From Mycobacterium heidelbergense (lineage in GTDB: Bacteria > Actinomycetota > Actinomycetes > Mycobacteriales > Mycobacteriaceae): DNA of 64,000 bases. Every line of letters begins with the position of its first letter. Within the stretch, counting starts at the first letter, position 1. The stretch covers positions 4,030,001-4,094,000 of the forward strand of contig NZ_AP022615.1 in the NCBI RefSeq assembly GCF_010730745.1, read 5' to 3'. The notes beneath the pieces were generated by a model that saw only the letters and a program-made list of their open reading frames with translations, ran no database searches and was not told the origin of the DNA. Both the position numbers and the translations under genes were made by a program. This document shows positions 19,633-27,145 of the stretch, in pieces.

Positions 19633-19645
19633 CGGTGTGGTGGCC

Positions 19646-20461
19646 CTAGACGATGCGGCGGCCCCGTCGCGCGCGGAATCGCATGTCCCACAGGTAAAGC
19701 CGATAGCCGAAGATCCACGCCCGGTGCGGAATCAGCCGATCGGCCACCCGCAGGGCGGCCAGGAGCCACTCGAACCGGCGCTGCTGCCCCCGCGACCAGT
19801 CCAGCTGCATCATCGCCCGAAACTCCGGGGCCAGGAAGCCCGTCGTCGCGAAGAGGTTGAACGGCCCCGCCAGCGCTCGCAACGGCCACGGCAGGAAAGC
19901 CACCGACGCCACCCCGCGCAGATGCCCGCGCACCGGCGGGTCGATGCGCGCCTCCTCGAGGGAGCGCTTCCAATACTCGTCGAACGCGGCCCGGTCCGGC
20001 GGCCACATCCGCTCGGGCACCTGCAGCGTGGTCCCCAACCGTTTGGCGTCGCGATAGACGGCGTCGGCGGTGTCGTCGTCGAGCGGGCCGTGCAAAAACT
20101 CGTGCTGGTCAACGAAATAGCGGTACAGGCAGGCGGCCACCCACAGCTGCAATTTGGGGTCGAACGCGTTGTAGGACACCGGGCTCGACGGCGTCGACCG
20201 CACCTGCCGATGCGCGACGTCGACGGCGTCGCGGATCAGGGCCCGGTCGGACTCGGTCCCGATGGTCGCGACCGCCAGGTAGGTGCCGGTCGTGCGGGCG
20301 CGCTTGAACGGATGCTTGTAGACATTGCCGCTGTCGACGGGGCTCTCCAGCACGCCGTAGCCGACGCCCGGCGACGACAGCTGCATGATCACGTTCGCGG
20401 CCGGTAACAGCAGCGCCGCCGGGTTCAGCAGGTCGGCGACCCGGGTTGCGGGCCGCTTCAT
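19646..20461 (-). CDS. DUF2236 / MpaB-like oxygenase family protein (Rv2237-like)
   Basis: 271 residues. The DUF2236 family includes latex-clearing and MpaB-type haem oxygenases. Family segments seen: NVIMQLSSPGVGYGV, HPFKRARTTGTYLAVATIG, RQVRSTPSSPVSYNAFDP, and WVAACLYRYFVDQHEFLHG, with several His and Arg residues that in relatives bind haem. The C-terminal part is basic (FRARRGRRIV). No signal peptide. The position next to cobD agrees with Rv2237. The true substrate is unknown. Confidence 0.85.
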   Translation of the reverse strand: MKRPATRVADLLNPAALLLPAANVIMQLSSPGVGYGVLESPVDSGNVYKHPFKRARTTGTYLAVATIGTESDRALIRDAVDVAHRQVRSTPSSPVSYNAFDPKLQLWVAACLYRYFVDQHEFLHGPLDDDTADAVYRDAKRLGTTLQVPERMWPPDRAAFDEYWKRSLEEARIDPPVRGHLRGVASVAFLPWPLRALAGPFNLFATTGFLAPEFRAMMQLDWSRGQQRRFEWLLAALRVADRLIPHRAWIFGYRLYLWDMRFRARRGRRIV

Positions 20462-20513
20462 CGCGAATCTCGCCCCATGGAATCGAGTAGACCACGTGTG
20501 AGACGCTGCCGGG

Positions 20514-21497
20514 GTGTTTGCGACGAGGATCGTCGGCGTGCTGGTCGGCTACCTGGCCGACCTCGCATTCGGCGACCCGCAACGGGGTCATCCCGTCGCG
20601 CTGTTCGGCCGGGCGGCCGCGGCACTGGAGCGCGTCACCTACCGCGACACCAGGATCGCGGGTGTGCTGCACGTCGGGCTGCTGGTCGGCGCGGTGACGG
20701 CGCTGGGTATTGCCCTCACGCCCCGGGGCCGGCCCTGGTCCGTGGCCGCCGCCACCTGGATATCGCTGGGGGGGACGTCGTTGGCGCGCACGGGGTTGGA
20801 CATGTCGCGGCTGTTGGAGCGCGGCGACGTCGAGGCTTCGCGACGGCTCCTACCGTCGCTGTGTGGGCGCGACCCGGCGCGGCTGGATGGTGCGGGCCTG
20901 ACGCGCGCGGCGCTGGAGTCGGTCGCGGAGAACACCTCGGACGCCCAGGTGGCGCCGCTGCTGTGGGCGGCGGTGGGCGGGGTTCCGGGGGTGCTGGCCT
21001 ACCGCGGCATCAACACGCTCGATTCGATGGTCGGCCACCGCTCCCCGCGCTACATCCGATTCGGTTGGGCCGCCGCGCGATTGGATGATCTGGCCAACTA
21101 CATCCCGGCCCGGGTAACCGCGGGGTTGGTGGCGGTATGCGCGCCCCTGGTCGGCGGCTCACCGTCGGGTGCGGTGCGGGCCTGGCGGAGGGACGCCGCC
21201 CGGCATCCCAGCCCCAACGCCGGTGTAATCGAGGCGGCCTTCGCCGGGGCGCTGGGTGTCCAGCTCGGCGGGCCCACGCATTACCACCACGAGATGCAGA
21301 TCCGGCCCACCCTCGGCGACGGCCGAGAACCCACGGTGGCCGACCTGAACCGCGCGGTTGTTCTCTCGCGGGCGGTGCAGGCGGCCGCCGCGCTGGCGTG
21401 TGGGACGTTGATGACTCTGCGCCCACCAGGCAAAAGTGCGAGTAACCCCCGTGGTCAGCGCAGAATCAACGCGTCCCGCTACCGGCGACGGCCGTAG
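20514..21497 (+). CDS. cobD: Adenosylcobinamide-phosphate synthase CobD (CbiB-type)
   Basis: Integral-membrane enzyme of cobalamin synthesis that attaches the aminopropanol arm to adenosylcobyric acid. 327 residues from GTG 20514. Family segments: GYLADLAFGDPQRGHPV at the N-terminus, ESVAENTSDAQVAPLLW, YRGINTLDSMVGHRSPRY, and RHPSPNAGVIEAAFAGALGV. The last 30 residues (from about LMTLRPPGKSAS) are encoded by a palindromic repeat and are basic and unlike the family; the normal end is near residue 298. The stop lies inside the convergent SURF1 frame (19-base overlap). Confidence 0.92.
   Translation: MFATRIVGVLVGYLADLAFGDPQRGHPVALFGRAAAALERVTYRDTRIAGVLHVGLLVGAVTALGIALTPRGRPWSVAAATWISLGGTSLARTGLDMSRLLERGDVEASRRLLPSLCGRDPARLDGAGLTRAALESVAENTSDAQVAPLLWAAVGGVPGVLAYRGINTLDSMVGHRSPRYIRFGWAAARLDDLANYIPARVTAGLVAVCAPLVGGSPSGAVRAWRRDAARHPSPNAGVIEAAFAGALGVQLGGPTHYHHEMQIRPTLGDGREPTVADLNRAVVLSRAVQAAAALACGTLMTLRPPGKSASNPRGQRRINASRYRRRP
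21407..21470. repeat. Imperfect palindromic repeat forming the end of cobD
   Basis: Arms GTTGAT(gac)TCTGCGC and GCGCAGAATCAAC (21458-21470) pair with a three-base bulge. The left half matches the left half of the repeat at 51384-51442 at 29 of 30 bases around CCACCAGGCAAAAGTGCGAG, so these are two copies of one family. Confidence 0.75.
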
Positions 21498-22285
21498 CGG
21501 TCGGCGAGCTTCTCCTCGACGGTCACCGGGGTTGCGGCAACGCGCTGCTTCTCCTGGCGACGGACCCGGATCTCGGAGTAGACGAAGTAGCCCAGCCCGA
21601 TCGGCGCGAGGATGCCGAACGAAATCCACTGGATGCCGTAGGAGAGAAACGGTCCGGCGTCCAGGTGGGGGATGCCGATCACGCCGAGGCCGCCGGGTTG
21701 GTTGTCGACCAATTGCAGGTAGGACCCGGTGAGTGGGACCTTGGTCAACGCCGCGATTTGGTCGGTGTTGATCGAATACACCTGCTGCACAGCATCTCTG
21801 ACGAACGGATCCTTGCCTGGAGCAATGGGCTCGGAGTCGCGCAGCCGTGCCGTGATGGTCACCGTGTCGACCGGCGGGCGGGCGATCGCAGGGACGTGTG
21901 ACCCCTCCGGCCGGACGAAGCCGCGGTCGACCAGCACGGTGGGCCCGTCGTCGACGACAAACGGGGTGAGCACCTCGAACGCCGGGTCCCCCTCGACCAC
22001 CCGCAACCGGGCCAGCACCTGCACGTCGGGCAGGTAGTGCCCGGTCGCGGTCACCCGGCGCCACTGCGCATCGGCGGCCGACGAATCCTGCTGGGGCAAC
22101 ATGGTTTTCAGCGGCACCGGCGGTGTGTTGAGAGAGTGCTCGATCTGCCGGTTCTCCCGTGACGTCCTGGTGTTCTTTCCCAACTGCCAGGGCGCGAGCA
22201 CCATGAAGCACAGGTAGGTGAAGGCGATCACCACCAGCGCCAGCGCTATCCAGCCCGGCCGCAGCAGAAAAGCCAAACGCCGCAT
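21479..22285 (-). CDS. SURF1 family protein (cytochrome oxidase assembly)
   Basis: 268 residues. Two membrane helices bracket an extracytoplasmic domain, the SURF1 topology: an N-terminal helix (WIALALVVIAFTYLCFMVLAP) and a C-terminal one (GIQWISFGILAPIGLGYFVY). Family motifs: WQLGKNTRTSRENRQIEHSL, YLPDVQVLARLRVVEGDPAF with the GFVRPEGSH segment. It helps assemble haem-copper oxidase. ATG 22285 overlaps the ptpA stop. Matches Rv2235. Confidence 0.9.
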   Translation of the reverse strand: MRRLAFLLRPGWIALALVVIAFTYLCFMVLAPWQLGKNTRTSRENRQIEHSLNTPPVPLKTMLPQQDSSAADAQWRRVTATGHYLPDVQVLARLRVVEGDPAFEVLTPFVVDDGPTVLVDRGFVRPEGSHVPAIARPPVDTVTITARLRDSEPIAPGKDPFVRDAVQQVYSINTDQIAALTKVPLTGSYLQLVDNQPGGLGVIGIPHLDAGPFLSYGIQWISFGILAPIGLGYFVYSEIRVRRQEKQRVAATPVTVEEKLADRYGRRR

Positions 22286-22776
22286 CAAGTCCCGCCGTTC
22301 CGGGCGAGTCGTTCGTCGACCCAGTCATGCAGGCCGGGTAGGGCGGCCGCGATGACGGTGAAAACCCTTTCGAAGTCCTCGGGGTCGCCGTAGTACGGGT
22401 CGTCGACGTCGAGGACGTGGGCACCCGAGCGCGGGTCGAACGACCGCAGCATGCGGATCCGGTCGTCGTCGACGCCCAGTTGCCGCAGCATCCGAACGTG
22501 GTTGCGGCCCAACGCCACCACCAGATCGGCCGACAGGTGGTCCTCGTCGAGCTGGGCGGCGCAATGGTCGGCGGAATAGCCGTGGGCGCGCAGCACACCG
22601 GCCGCCCGGTCGTCGGCGCAATTGCCGACGTGCCAATTGCCGGTGCCCGCGCTGGTCACCCGCACCACATCGCCCAGGCCGCGTCGCCGCAGCTGGTCGG
22701 CGAACATCTTCTCGGCCATCGGCGAACGGCAGATGTTGCCGGTGCAGACGAACGTGACATGCAATGCGTCAGACAC
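22285..22776 (-). CDS. ptpA: Low-molecular-weight protein tyrosine phosphatase PtpA
   Basis: 163 residues from GTG 22776, the length of Rv2234. The phosphatase loop is VCTGNICRSPMAEKMF (Cys-x5-Arg) near residue 11, the general acid Asp lies in DVDDPYYGDPEDFE. In M. tuberculosis PtpA is secreted and dephosphorylates host VPS33B and blocks vacuolar ATPase; whether this species does the same cannot be told here. A more upstream start adds a non-homologous Ser/Arg/Cys-rich stretch. It overlaps the ptkA end by 8 bases and the SURF1 start. Confidence 0.94.
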   Translation of the reverse strand: MSDALHVTFVCTGNICRSPMAEKMFADQLRRRGLGDVVRVTSAGTGNWHVGNCADDRAAGVLRAHGYSADHCAAQLDEDHLSADLVVALGRNHVRMLRQLGVDDDRIRMLRSFDPRSGAHVLDVDDPYYGDPEDFERVFTVIAAALPGLHDWVDERLARNGGT

Positions 22777-23458
22777 CGAGCGCCCTCCGCAGCTCGTCGA
22801 CCGTCGCGACATGCGTCACGTCGGCAAGGTCACCGAAGTCGTCCCGCCCGTAGCCCCAGCCGACCACGACGGTGTCGATGCCGTGCGCGGCCGCGCCGTG
22901 CACGTCGTGGCTGCGGTCGCCGACCATGAGCACGCGCTCGGGCAGCGGCGCCAATTGTTCCAACGCGTGGGCCAGCACGTCGGCCTTGGAGCTGCGGGTG
23001 CCGTCGGTGGTGGCGCCCGCGATCACCTCGAAATGCCGGTCGAGCCCGAAGTGGGCGAGGATGCGCCGGGCGGTGGGTTCCGCCTTGGAGGTGGCCACGG
23101 CCAGCCGGACGCCGGCGGCGCGCAGGTCGGCCAGCAGCGGCTCGACGCCGTCGAACAGGCTGTTCATCGCCCAGCCCCGGGTCGTGTAGTCGGCCCGATA
23201 GGCCGCGATCGCGTCTTCTCCGAGATCCATCGAACGGAAGGTCTCGTGCATGGGCGGGCCGACGATCCGCGCGGCCAGGTCGCCGTCGGGCACCGCGGCG
23301 CCGACGTGGCCGAGCGCGTGGCGGAAGCTGGCCACGATCCCCTCCGCCGAGTCGGTGAGCGTGCCGTCGAGGTCGAAGATCACCAGCTGGGCCTTGGTGA
23401 CGCCAGGGCCGCGCGGAGAATCGACTCCGGCCGAGATCGTGTCTGTCACGATTCCCAT
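22769..23458 (-). CDS. ptkA: HAD-type tyrosine kinase PtkA
   Basis: 229 residues. Haloacid-dehalogenase fold with motif I FDLDGTLTDS, motif II AVATSKAEPTARRIL and motif III-IV MVGDRSHDVHGAAAHGID. PtkA phosphorylates PtpA in M. tuberculosis. The product is shorter at the N-terminus than annotated Rv2232, which has a roughly 60-80-residue disordered extension; here the vapC gene ends 13 bases inside this gene, leaving only MGIVTDTISAGVDSPRGPG before the fold. The coupling with ptpA is kept. Confidence 0.88.
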   Translation of the reverse strand: MGIVTDTISAGVDSPRGPGVTKAQLVIFDLDGTLTDSAEGIVASFRHALGHVGAAVPDGDLAARIVGPPMHETFRSMDLGEDAIAAYRADYTTRGWAMNSLFDGVEPLLADLRAAGVRLAVATSKAEPTARRILAHFGLDRHFEVIAGATTDGTRSSKADVLAHALEQLAPLPERVLMVGDRSHDVHGAAAHGIDTVVVGWGYGRDDFGDLADVTHVATVDELRRALGV

Positions 23459-23880
23459 TGTCCCTGACGGCTGGCCCGGACCTCCACGAATCCGGCCGCC
23501 GCGAAGTCCCGGTCGAAAGCTAAAGCCTCGCGCAGACGCCGGTCGCGCATGACGCGAAAACTTGTCGCGTCGACAAAGGAATACACCCGCTCATCGTCCT
23601 TACGGAGCCAGTCCCAGGCTGCGGCTTCTTGGTCCTCGCTAACCCGGTGCACGACGAGGCGTTCGGCGCTGCTCAGAGCATCGAGCCGGTCGAGAAAGGC
23701 CAGCGCGGTCCGGTGGCTGTCTTTTCGGCGCAGAAACGTCCAGGTCTCGCCGGCAACGAGGTTGGTTGTGAGGATTTGCTCAGACCGCCCCACCGCCCCG
23801 AGCATGGCGAGCGCGTCGCTGTGCCGAGCATCCCCGGGCAGCGCCCATGCCACCCACCAACCCGTGTCAGCGAATTTCAC
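23446..23880 (-). CDS. VapC-type PIN ribonuclease toxin (VapC16-like)
   Basis: 144 residues from GTG 23880, which overlaps the vapB stop as GTGA. PIN features: FADTGWWVAWALPGDARHSD with the first Asp, Glu in LVAGETWTFLRRKD, and the distal acidic site VYSFVDATSFRVM then ALAFDRDFAAAGF. It probably cleaves tRNA or rRNA when free of antitoxin. Synteny with Rv2231A between cobC and ptkA suggests VapC16. Confidence 0.85.
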   Translation of the reverse strand: MKFADTGWWVAWALPGDARHSDALAMLGAVGRSEQILTTNLVAGETWTFLRRKDSHRTALAFLDRLDALSSAERLVVHRVSEDQEAAAWDWLRKDDERVYSFVDATSFRVMRDRRLREALAFDRDFAAAGFVEVRASRQGQWES

Positions 23881-24119
23881 GTGCCATAGATGACATCGTC
23901 GATCTCGCCCGGTTCCACCGAGACACGGGCGGAGCCGAATCCGGCAAGCGAACGCCAAAGGTCGTCCTTGGGCTCGCCGAGCGGCGGCGAAAGGACGGCA
24001 CCGAGTCCCAGCCGTATCAGCTCTGACTTGGAAATGCCACGTCGGCGTGCTTCGGCGGCGGCCAGCGCGTCGAGTTCTTCGGGGAGCGTGATCGTGACGG
24101 TCTTCACCGTCCCCACCAT
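23877..24119 (-). CDS. Ribbon-helix-helix antitoxin (VapB16-like)
   Basis: 80 residues. The N-terminal ribbon-helix-helix reads VKTVTITLPEELDALAAAEA then RRRGISKSELIRLGLGAVL; the rest, ending DDVIYGT, presumably folds onto VapC. ATG 24119 is the nearest start; GTG starts at residues 2 and 5 are alternatives. No Shine-Dalgarno is visible, and TACATAT repeats overlap the start, so the mRNA may be leaderless. Confidence 0.82.
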   Translation of the reverse strand: MVGTVKTVTITLPEELDALAAAEARRRGISKSELIRLGLGAVLSPPLGEPKDDLWRSLAGFGSARVSVEPGEIDDVIYGT

Positions 24120-24240
24120 ACATATCTGCCGTTACGTTGACTACATATAGCGGTTGTTGGCGGCTGGCCGCGGCATGGCCCCGCAGGCTCGGTGTGCTCT
24201 CGATGCCACGCTCGGTTGGCGGCGCACTAGTGTTTCACGG

Positions 24241-25272
24241 ATGGCGACTCTCAACCCGAGCCCGCCAGCGGCGGCGCGCTATCACGGCGATCAGGCCGTC
24301 GCGCCCGGGATGCTCGATTTCGCCGTCAACGTCCGCCACGCGCAACCGCCGGAGTGGCTGCTGCGGCGGCTGGCCGCGCGGCTGCCCGACCTGGCCCGTT
24401 ACCCGAGCCCCGACGACGTGCGCCGGGCCCAGGACGCGGCCGCCACACGACACGGCCGAACCCGCGATGAGGTGCTGCCGCTGGCCGGGGCGGCGGAGGG
24501 GTTCGCGCTGTTGCCCAACCTGCGTCCGGCGCGGGCGGCGATCCTCGCGCCGTCGTTCACGGAGCCGGCCGTGGCGCTGGGCGCGGCCGGGGTGCCCGTC
24601 GAGCATGTCGTCCTCGAGCCGCCGTTCCGCCTCGACGACGCGCGCGTGCCCGACGACGCCGACCTGGTCGTGGTGGGCAATCCGACCAACCCCACCTCGG
24701 TGTCGCACGCCCGCGAGCAGCTGCTCGCGTTGCGCCGGCCCGGCCGGATTCTGGTGGTCGACGAGGCGTTCGCCGATTCGATTCCCGGCGAGCCGGGGTC
24801 GTTGGCCGGCGATCCGCTGCCCGATGTGCTGGTGCTGCGTAGCCTGACCAAGACGTGGGCGCTGGCCGGGCTGCGGGTGGGCTACGCCCTGGGCTCACCG
24901 GAGGTGCTGGCCCGGTTGACCGGCCAGCGCGCGCACTGGCCGGTGGGCACGTTGCAACTGACGGCCATCGCGGCGTGCTGCGAGCCGCGGGCGGTCGCCG
25001 ACGCCGCGGCCGGCGCGCTGCGGTTGGCCGAGGTGCGCGCCGAAATGGTGGCCGGCCTGGCGTCGGTGGACGCCGACGTGGTCGAGGGCCGGGCCCCGTT
25101 CGTCCTGTTCCGCACCCCGGACGCCGTCCGGCTGCGAAACGGCTTGGAGCGCAAGGGGATCGCCGTTCGACGGTGCGACACGTTCGTCGGTTTGGACGAG
25201 CGGTATCTGCGGGCGGCGGTGCGGCGCGAGTGGCCGCTGCTGGCCCGGGCGATCGCGGAGGTGCGCCGGTGA
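24241..25272 (+). CDS. cobC: Class I/II aminotransferase-like cobalamin protein CobC (CobD-type decarboxylase)
   Basis: PLP-dependent fold, 343 residues from ATG 24241. It contains NVRHAQPPEWLLRRL, LAGAAEGFALLPNL, VGNPTNPTSVSH, VVDEAFADS and the PLP-lysine motif SLTKTWALAGLRVGYALG. Members related to histidinol-phosphate aminotransferase in cobalamin clusters make or use L-threonine-O-3-phosphate for the aminopropanol arm, which fits cobD nearby. Matches Rv2231c. The activity is inferred from family and context. There is no clear ribosome binding site. Confidence 0.88.
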   Translation: MATLNPSPPAAARYHGDQAVAPGMLDFAVNVRHAQPPEWLLRRLAARLPDLARYPSPDDVRRAQDAAATRHGRTRDEVLPLAGAAEGFALLPNLRPARAAILAPSFTEPAVALGAAGVPVEHVVLEPPFRLDDARVPDDADLVVVGNPTNPTSVSHAREQLLALRRPGRILVVDEAFADSIPGEPGSLAGDPLPDVLVLRSLTKTWALAGLRVGYALGSPEVLARLTGQRAHWPVGTLQLTAIAACCEPRAVADAAAGALRLAEVRAEMVAGLASVDADVVEGRAPFVLFRTPDAVRLRNGLERKGIAVRRCDTFVGLDERYLRAAVRREWPLLARAIAEVRR

Positions 25273-26411
25273 GCGTGCGGCTGGCCGACGTGATCGAGGT
25301 GCTGGACGAGGCGTACCCGCCGCGGCTTGCCCAGCCGTGGGATTCGGTCGGCCTGGTGTGCGGCGACCCCGACGACGCGCTGGACTCGGTGACCGTTGCG
25401 GTCGACGCGACGCCGGCGGTCGTCGACGAGGTTCCCGACGCCGGCCTGCTGCTGGCGCATCACCCGCTGCTGTTGCGCGGGGTCGACTCCGTGGCGGCCA
25501 GCACGCCGAAGGGTGCGCTCGTGCACCGCCTGATCCGAACCGGGCGTTCGCTGTTCACCGCCCACACCAACGCCGACTCCGCGTCACCGGGCGTGTCCGA
25601 CGCGCTCGCCGACGCCCTTGGCCTCACCGTCGAAGAAGTGCTCGAACCCCTCACCGCCGCGGGCGATCTCGACAAGTGGGTCGTCTACGTGCCCCGCGAA
25701 AACGCGGAAGCGGTGCAGGCGGCGGTGTTCGAGGCCGGCGCCGGCCACATCGGCGACTACTCGCACTGCAGCTGGAGCGTCGGCGGCATCGGGCAGTTCC
25801 TCCCGCACGACGGGGCCACGCCCGCGGTGGGCAGCGTCGGGACGGTCGAGCGGGTGGCCGAGGACCGGTTCGAGGTCGTCGCGCCCGTGCGGGCCCGCGG
25901 CGCCGTGCTGGCGGCGATGCGCGCCGCCCACCCGTACGAGGAGCCCGCCTTCGACATCTTCGCGCTGGTGCCCCCGCCCAGTGACGCCGGGTTGGGCCGC
26001 ATCGGTGTGCTGGCGCGCCCGGAGCCGTTGCGCAGCTTCGTGTCCCGGGTCGGGGCCGCGTTGCCGAAGACGTCGTGGGGCGTGCGCGCGGCGGGGGATC
26101 CCGACCTGCTCGTGTCGCGGGTCGCCGTCTGCGGCGGCGCCGGGGACTCGCTGCTGGCCGCCGCGGCCGGCGCGGACGTGCACGCCTATGTCACGGCCGA
26201 TCTGCGGCACCATCCGGCCGACGAGCATCGCCGGGCCTCCAATGTGGCCCTGATCGACGTGGCGCACTGGGCGAGCGAATTCCCGTGGTGCGGGCAGGCC
26301 GCCGACATCCTGCGGTCCCGCTTCGGCGCGGCGCTGCCCGTGCGGGTGTGCACCATCCGCACCGACCCTTGGAATGTGGAGTGTCACGGCGACGGGGGAG
26401 GATCGTCATGA
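25269..26411 (+). CDS. NIF3 / GTP cyclohydrolase I type 2 family protein (Rv2230c-like)
   Basis: 380 residues from GTG 25269, overlapping the cobC stop (GTGA). NIF3-fold dinuclear-metal protein: YPPRLAQPWDSVGLVCGDP, LLLAHHPLLLRGVDSV, FTAHTNADSA with the metal-binding histidines, and the C-terminal AYVTADLRHHPADEHRR and IDVAHWASEFPW motifs. An internal CutA1-like insert lies at about residues 125-240 (DKWVVYVPRENAEAVQ to AAHPYEEPAFDIF). The biochemical role of the family is unsettled. Confidence 0.9.
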   Translation: MSVRLADVIEVLDEAYPPRLAQPWDSVGLVCGDPDDALDSVTVAVDATPAVVDEVPDAGLLLAHHPLLLRGVDSVAASTPKGALVHRLIRTGRSLFTAHTNADSASPGVSDALADALGLTVEEVLEPLTAAGDLDKWVVYVPRENAEAVQAAVFEAGAGHIGDYSHCSWSVGGIGQFLPHDGATPAVGSVGTVERVAEDRFEVVAPVRARGAVLAAMRAAHPYEEPAFDIFALVPPPSDAGLGRIGVLARPEPLRSFVSRVGAALPKTSWGVRAAGDPDLLVSRVAVCGGAGDSLLAAAAGADVHAYVTADLRHHPADEHRRASNVALIDVAHWASEFPWCGQAADILRSRFGAALPVRVCTIRTDPWNVECHGDGGGSS

Positions 26412-27145
26412 AAGTCGATGTAACACAGCAACTTTCGCTGCTAGAGCTGTCGAAGCTCGATGCCGAGCTGTCCCGCATCGCGCATCGGGCCACCCATTTG
26501 CCGCAGCAGGAGGCCTGCGAGCGGGTCCAGGCCGAGTACAACGCCGCCAGCGACCGGCTGGCCGCGGCCCGGATCGCGTTGGAGGACCTCGACGCTCAGG
26601 TGTCGCGGTTCGAGTCGGAGATCGACGCGGTGCGCCAGCGCGAGGAACGCGACCGGTCGCTGCTCCAGTCGGGCGCGACGGACGCCAAACAGCTGTCGGA
26701 TCTCCAGCACGAACTGGAGACCCTGCTTCGCCGCCAGACCAGCCTGGAGGATTCCCTGCTCGAGGTGATGGAGCGCCGCGAGGAGCTTCAGTCGCAGCTG
26801 GACGCCGAGCGCGGCGCGGTCGAGGCGCTGCGGTCCGAGCTGGACGGCGCGCGGCGGGCCGTGGATGCGGCGTTGGCCGAAATCGACGAGGCCCGCCAGG
26901 CGCATTCGTCCCGGCGCGACACCCTGGCCGCGACGCTGGATCCCGCGCTGTCCGCGCTCTACGAGCGGCAGCGCGCCGGGGGAGGGCCGGGCGCCGGGCC
27001 GCTGCTCGGGCATCGGTGCGGTGCCTGCCGGATCGAGATCGGCCGCGGCGAGCTGTCCCGCATCTCGGCCGCCGCCGAGGACGAGCTGGTGCGATGCCCG
27101 GAATGCGGCGCGATCCTGTTGCGGGTCAAGGGATTCGAGACATGA
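26408..27145 (+). CDS. Coiled-coil protein with C4 zinc ribbon (Rv2229c-like)
   Basis: 245 residues; ATG 26408 overlaps the upstream stop (ATGA). Residues 5-185 form a long helical coiled coil rich in Glu, Arg and Leu (EIDAVRQREERDRSLLQSGA, LQHELETLLRRQTSLEDSLL). The C-terminal zf-RING_7-type zinc ribbon has CGACRIEIGRGEL and CPECGAILLRV, the four metal-binding cysteines. It is the same length as Rv2229c. Its role is not established; such proteins are often linked to nucleic-acid-handling operons, here RNase H. Confidence 0.9.
   Translation: MKVDVTQQLSLLELSKLDAELSRIAHRATHLPQQEACERVQAEYNAASDRLAAARIALEDLDAQVSRFESEIDAVRQREERDRSLLQSGATDAKQLSDLQHELETLLRRQTSLEDSLLEVMERREELQSQLDAERGAVEALRSELDGARRAVDAALAEIDEARQAHSSRRDTLAATLDPALSALYERQRAGGGPGAGPLLGHRCGACRIEIGRGELSRISAAAEDELVRCPECGAILLRVKGFET

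Noticed and set aside
24120..24240. Possible cobalamin riboswitch before cobC
   Set aside because: No B12-box (GCCACTG) and no conserved core; the leader is too short.
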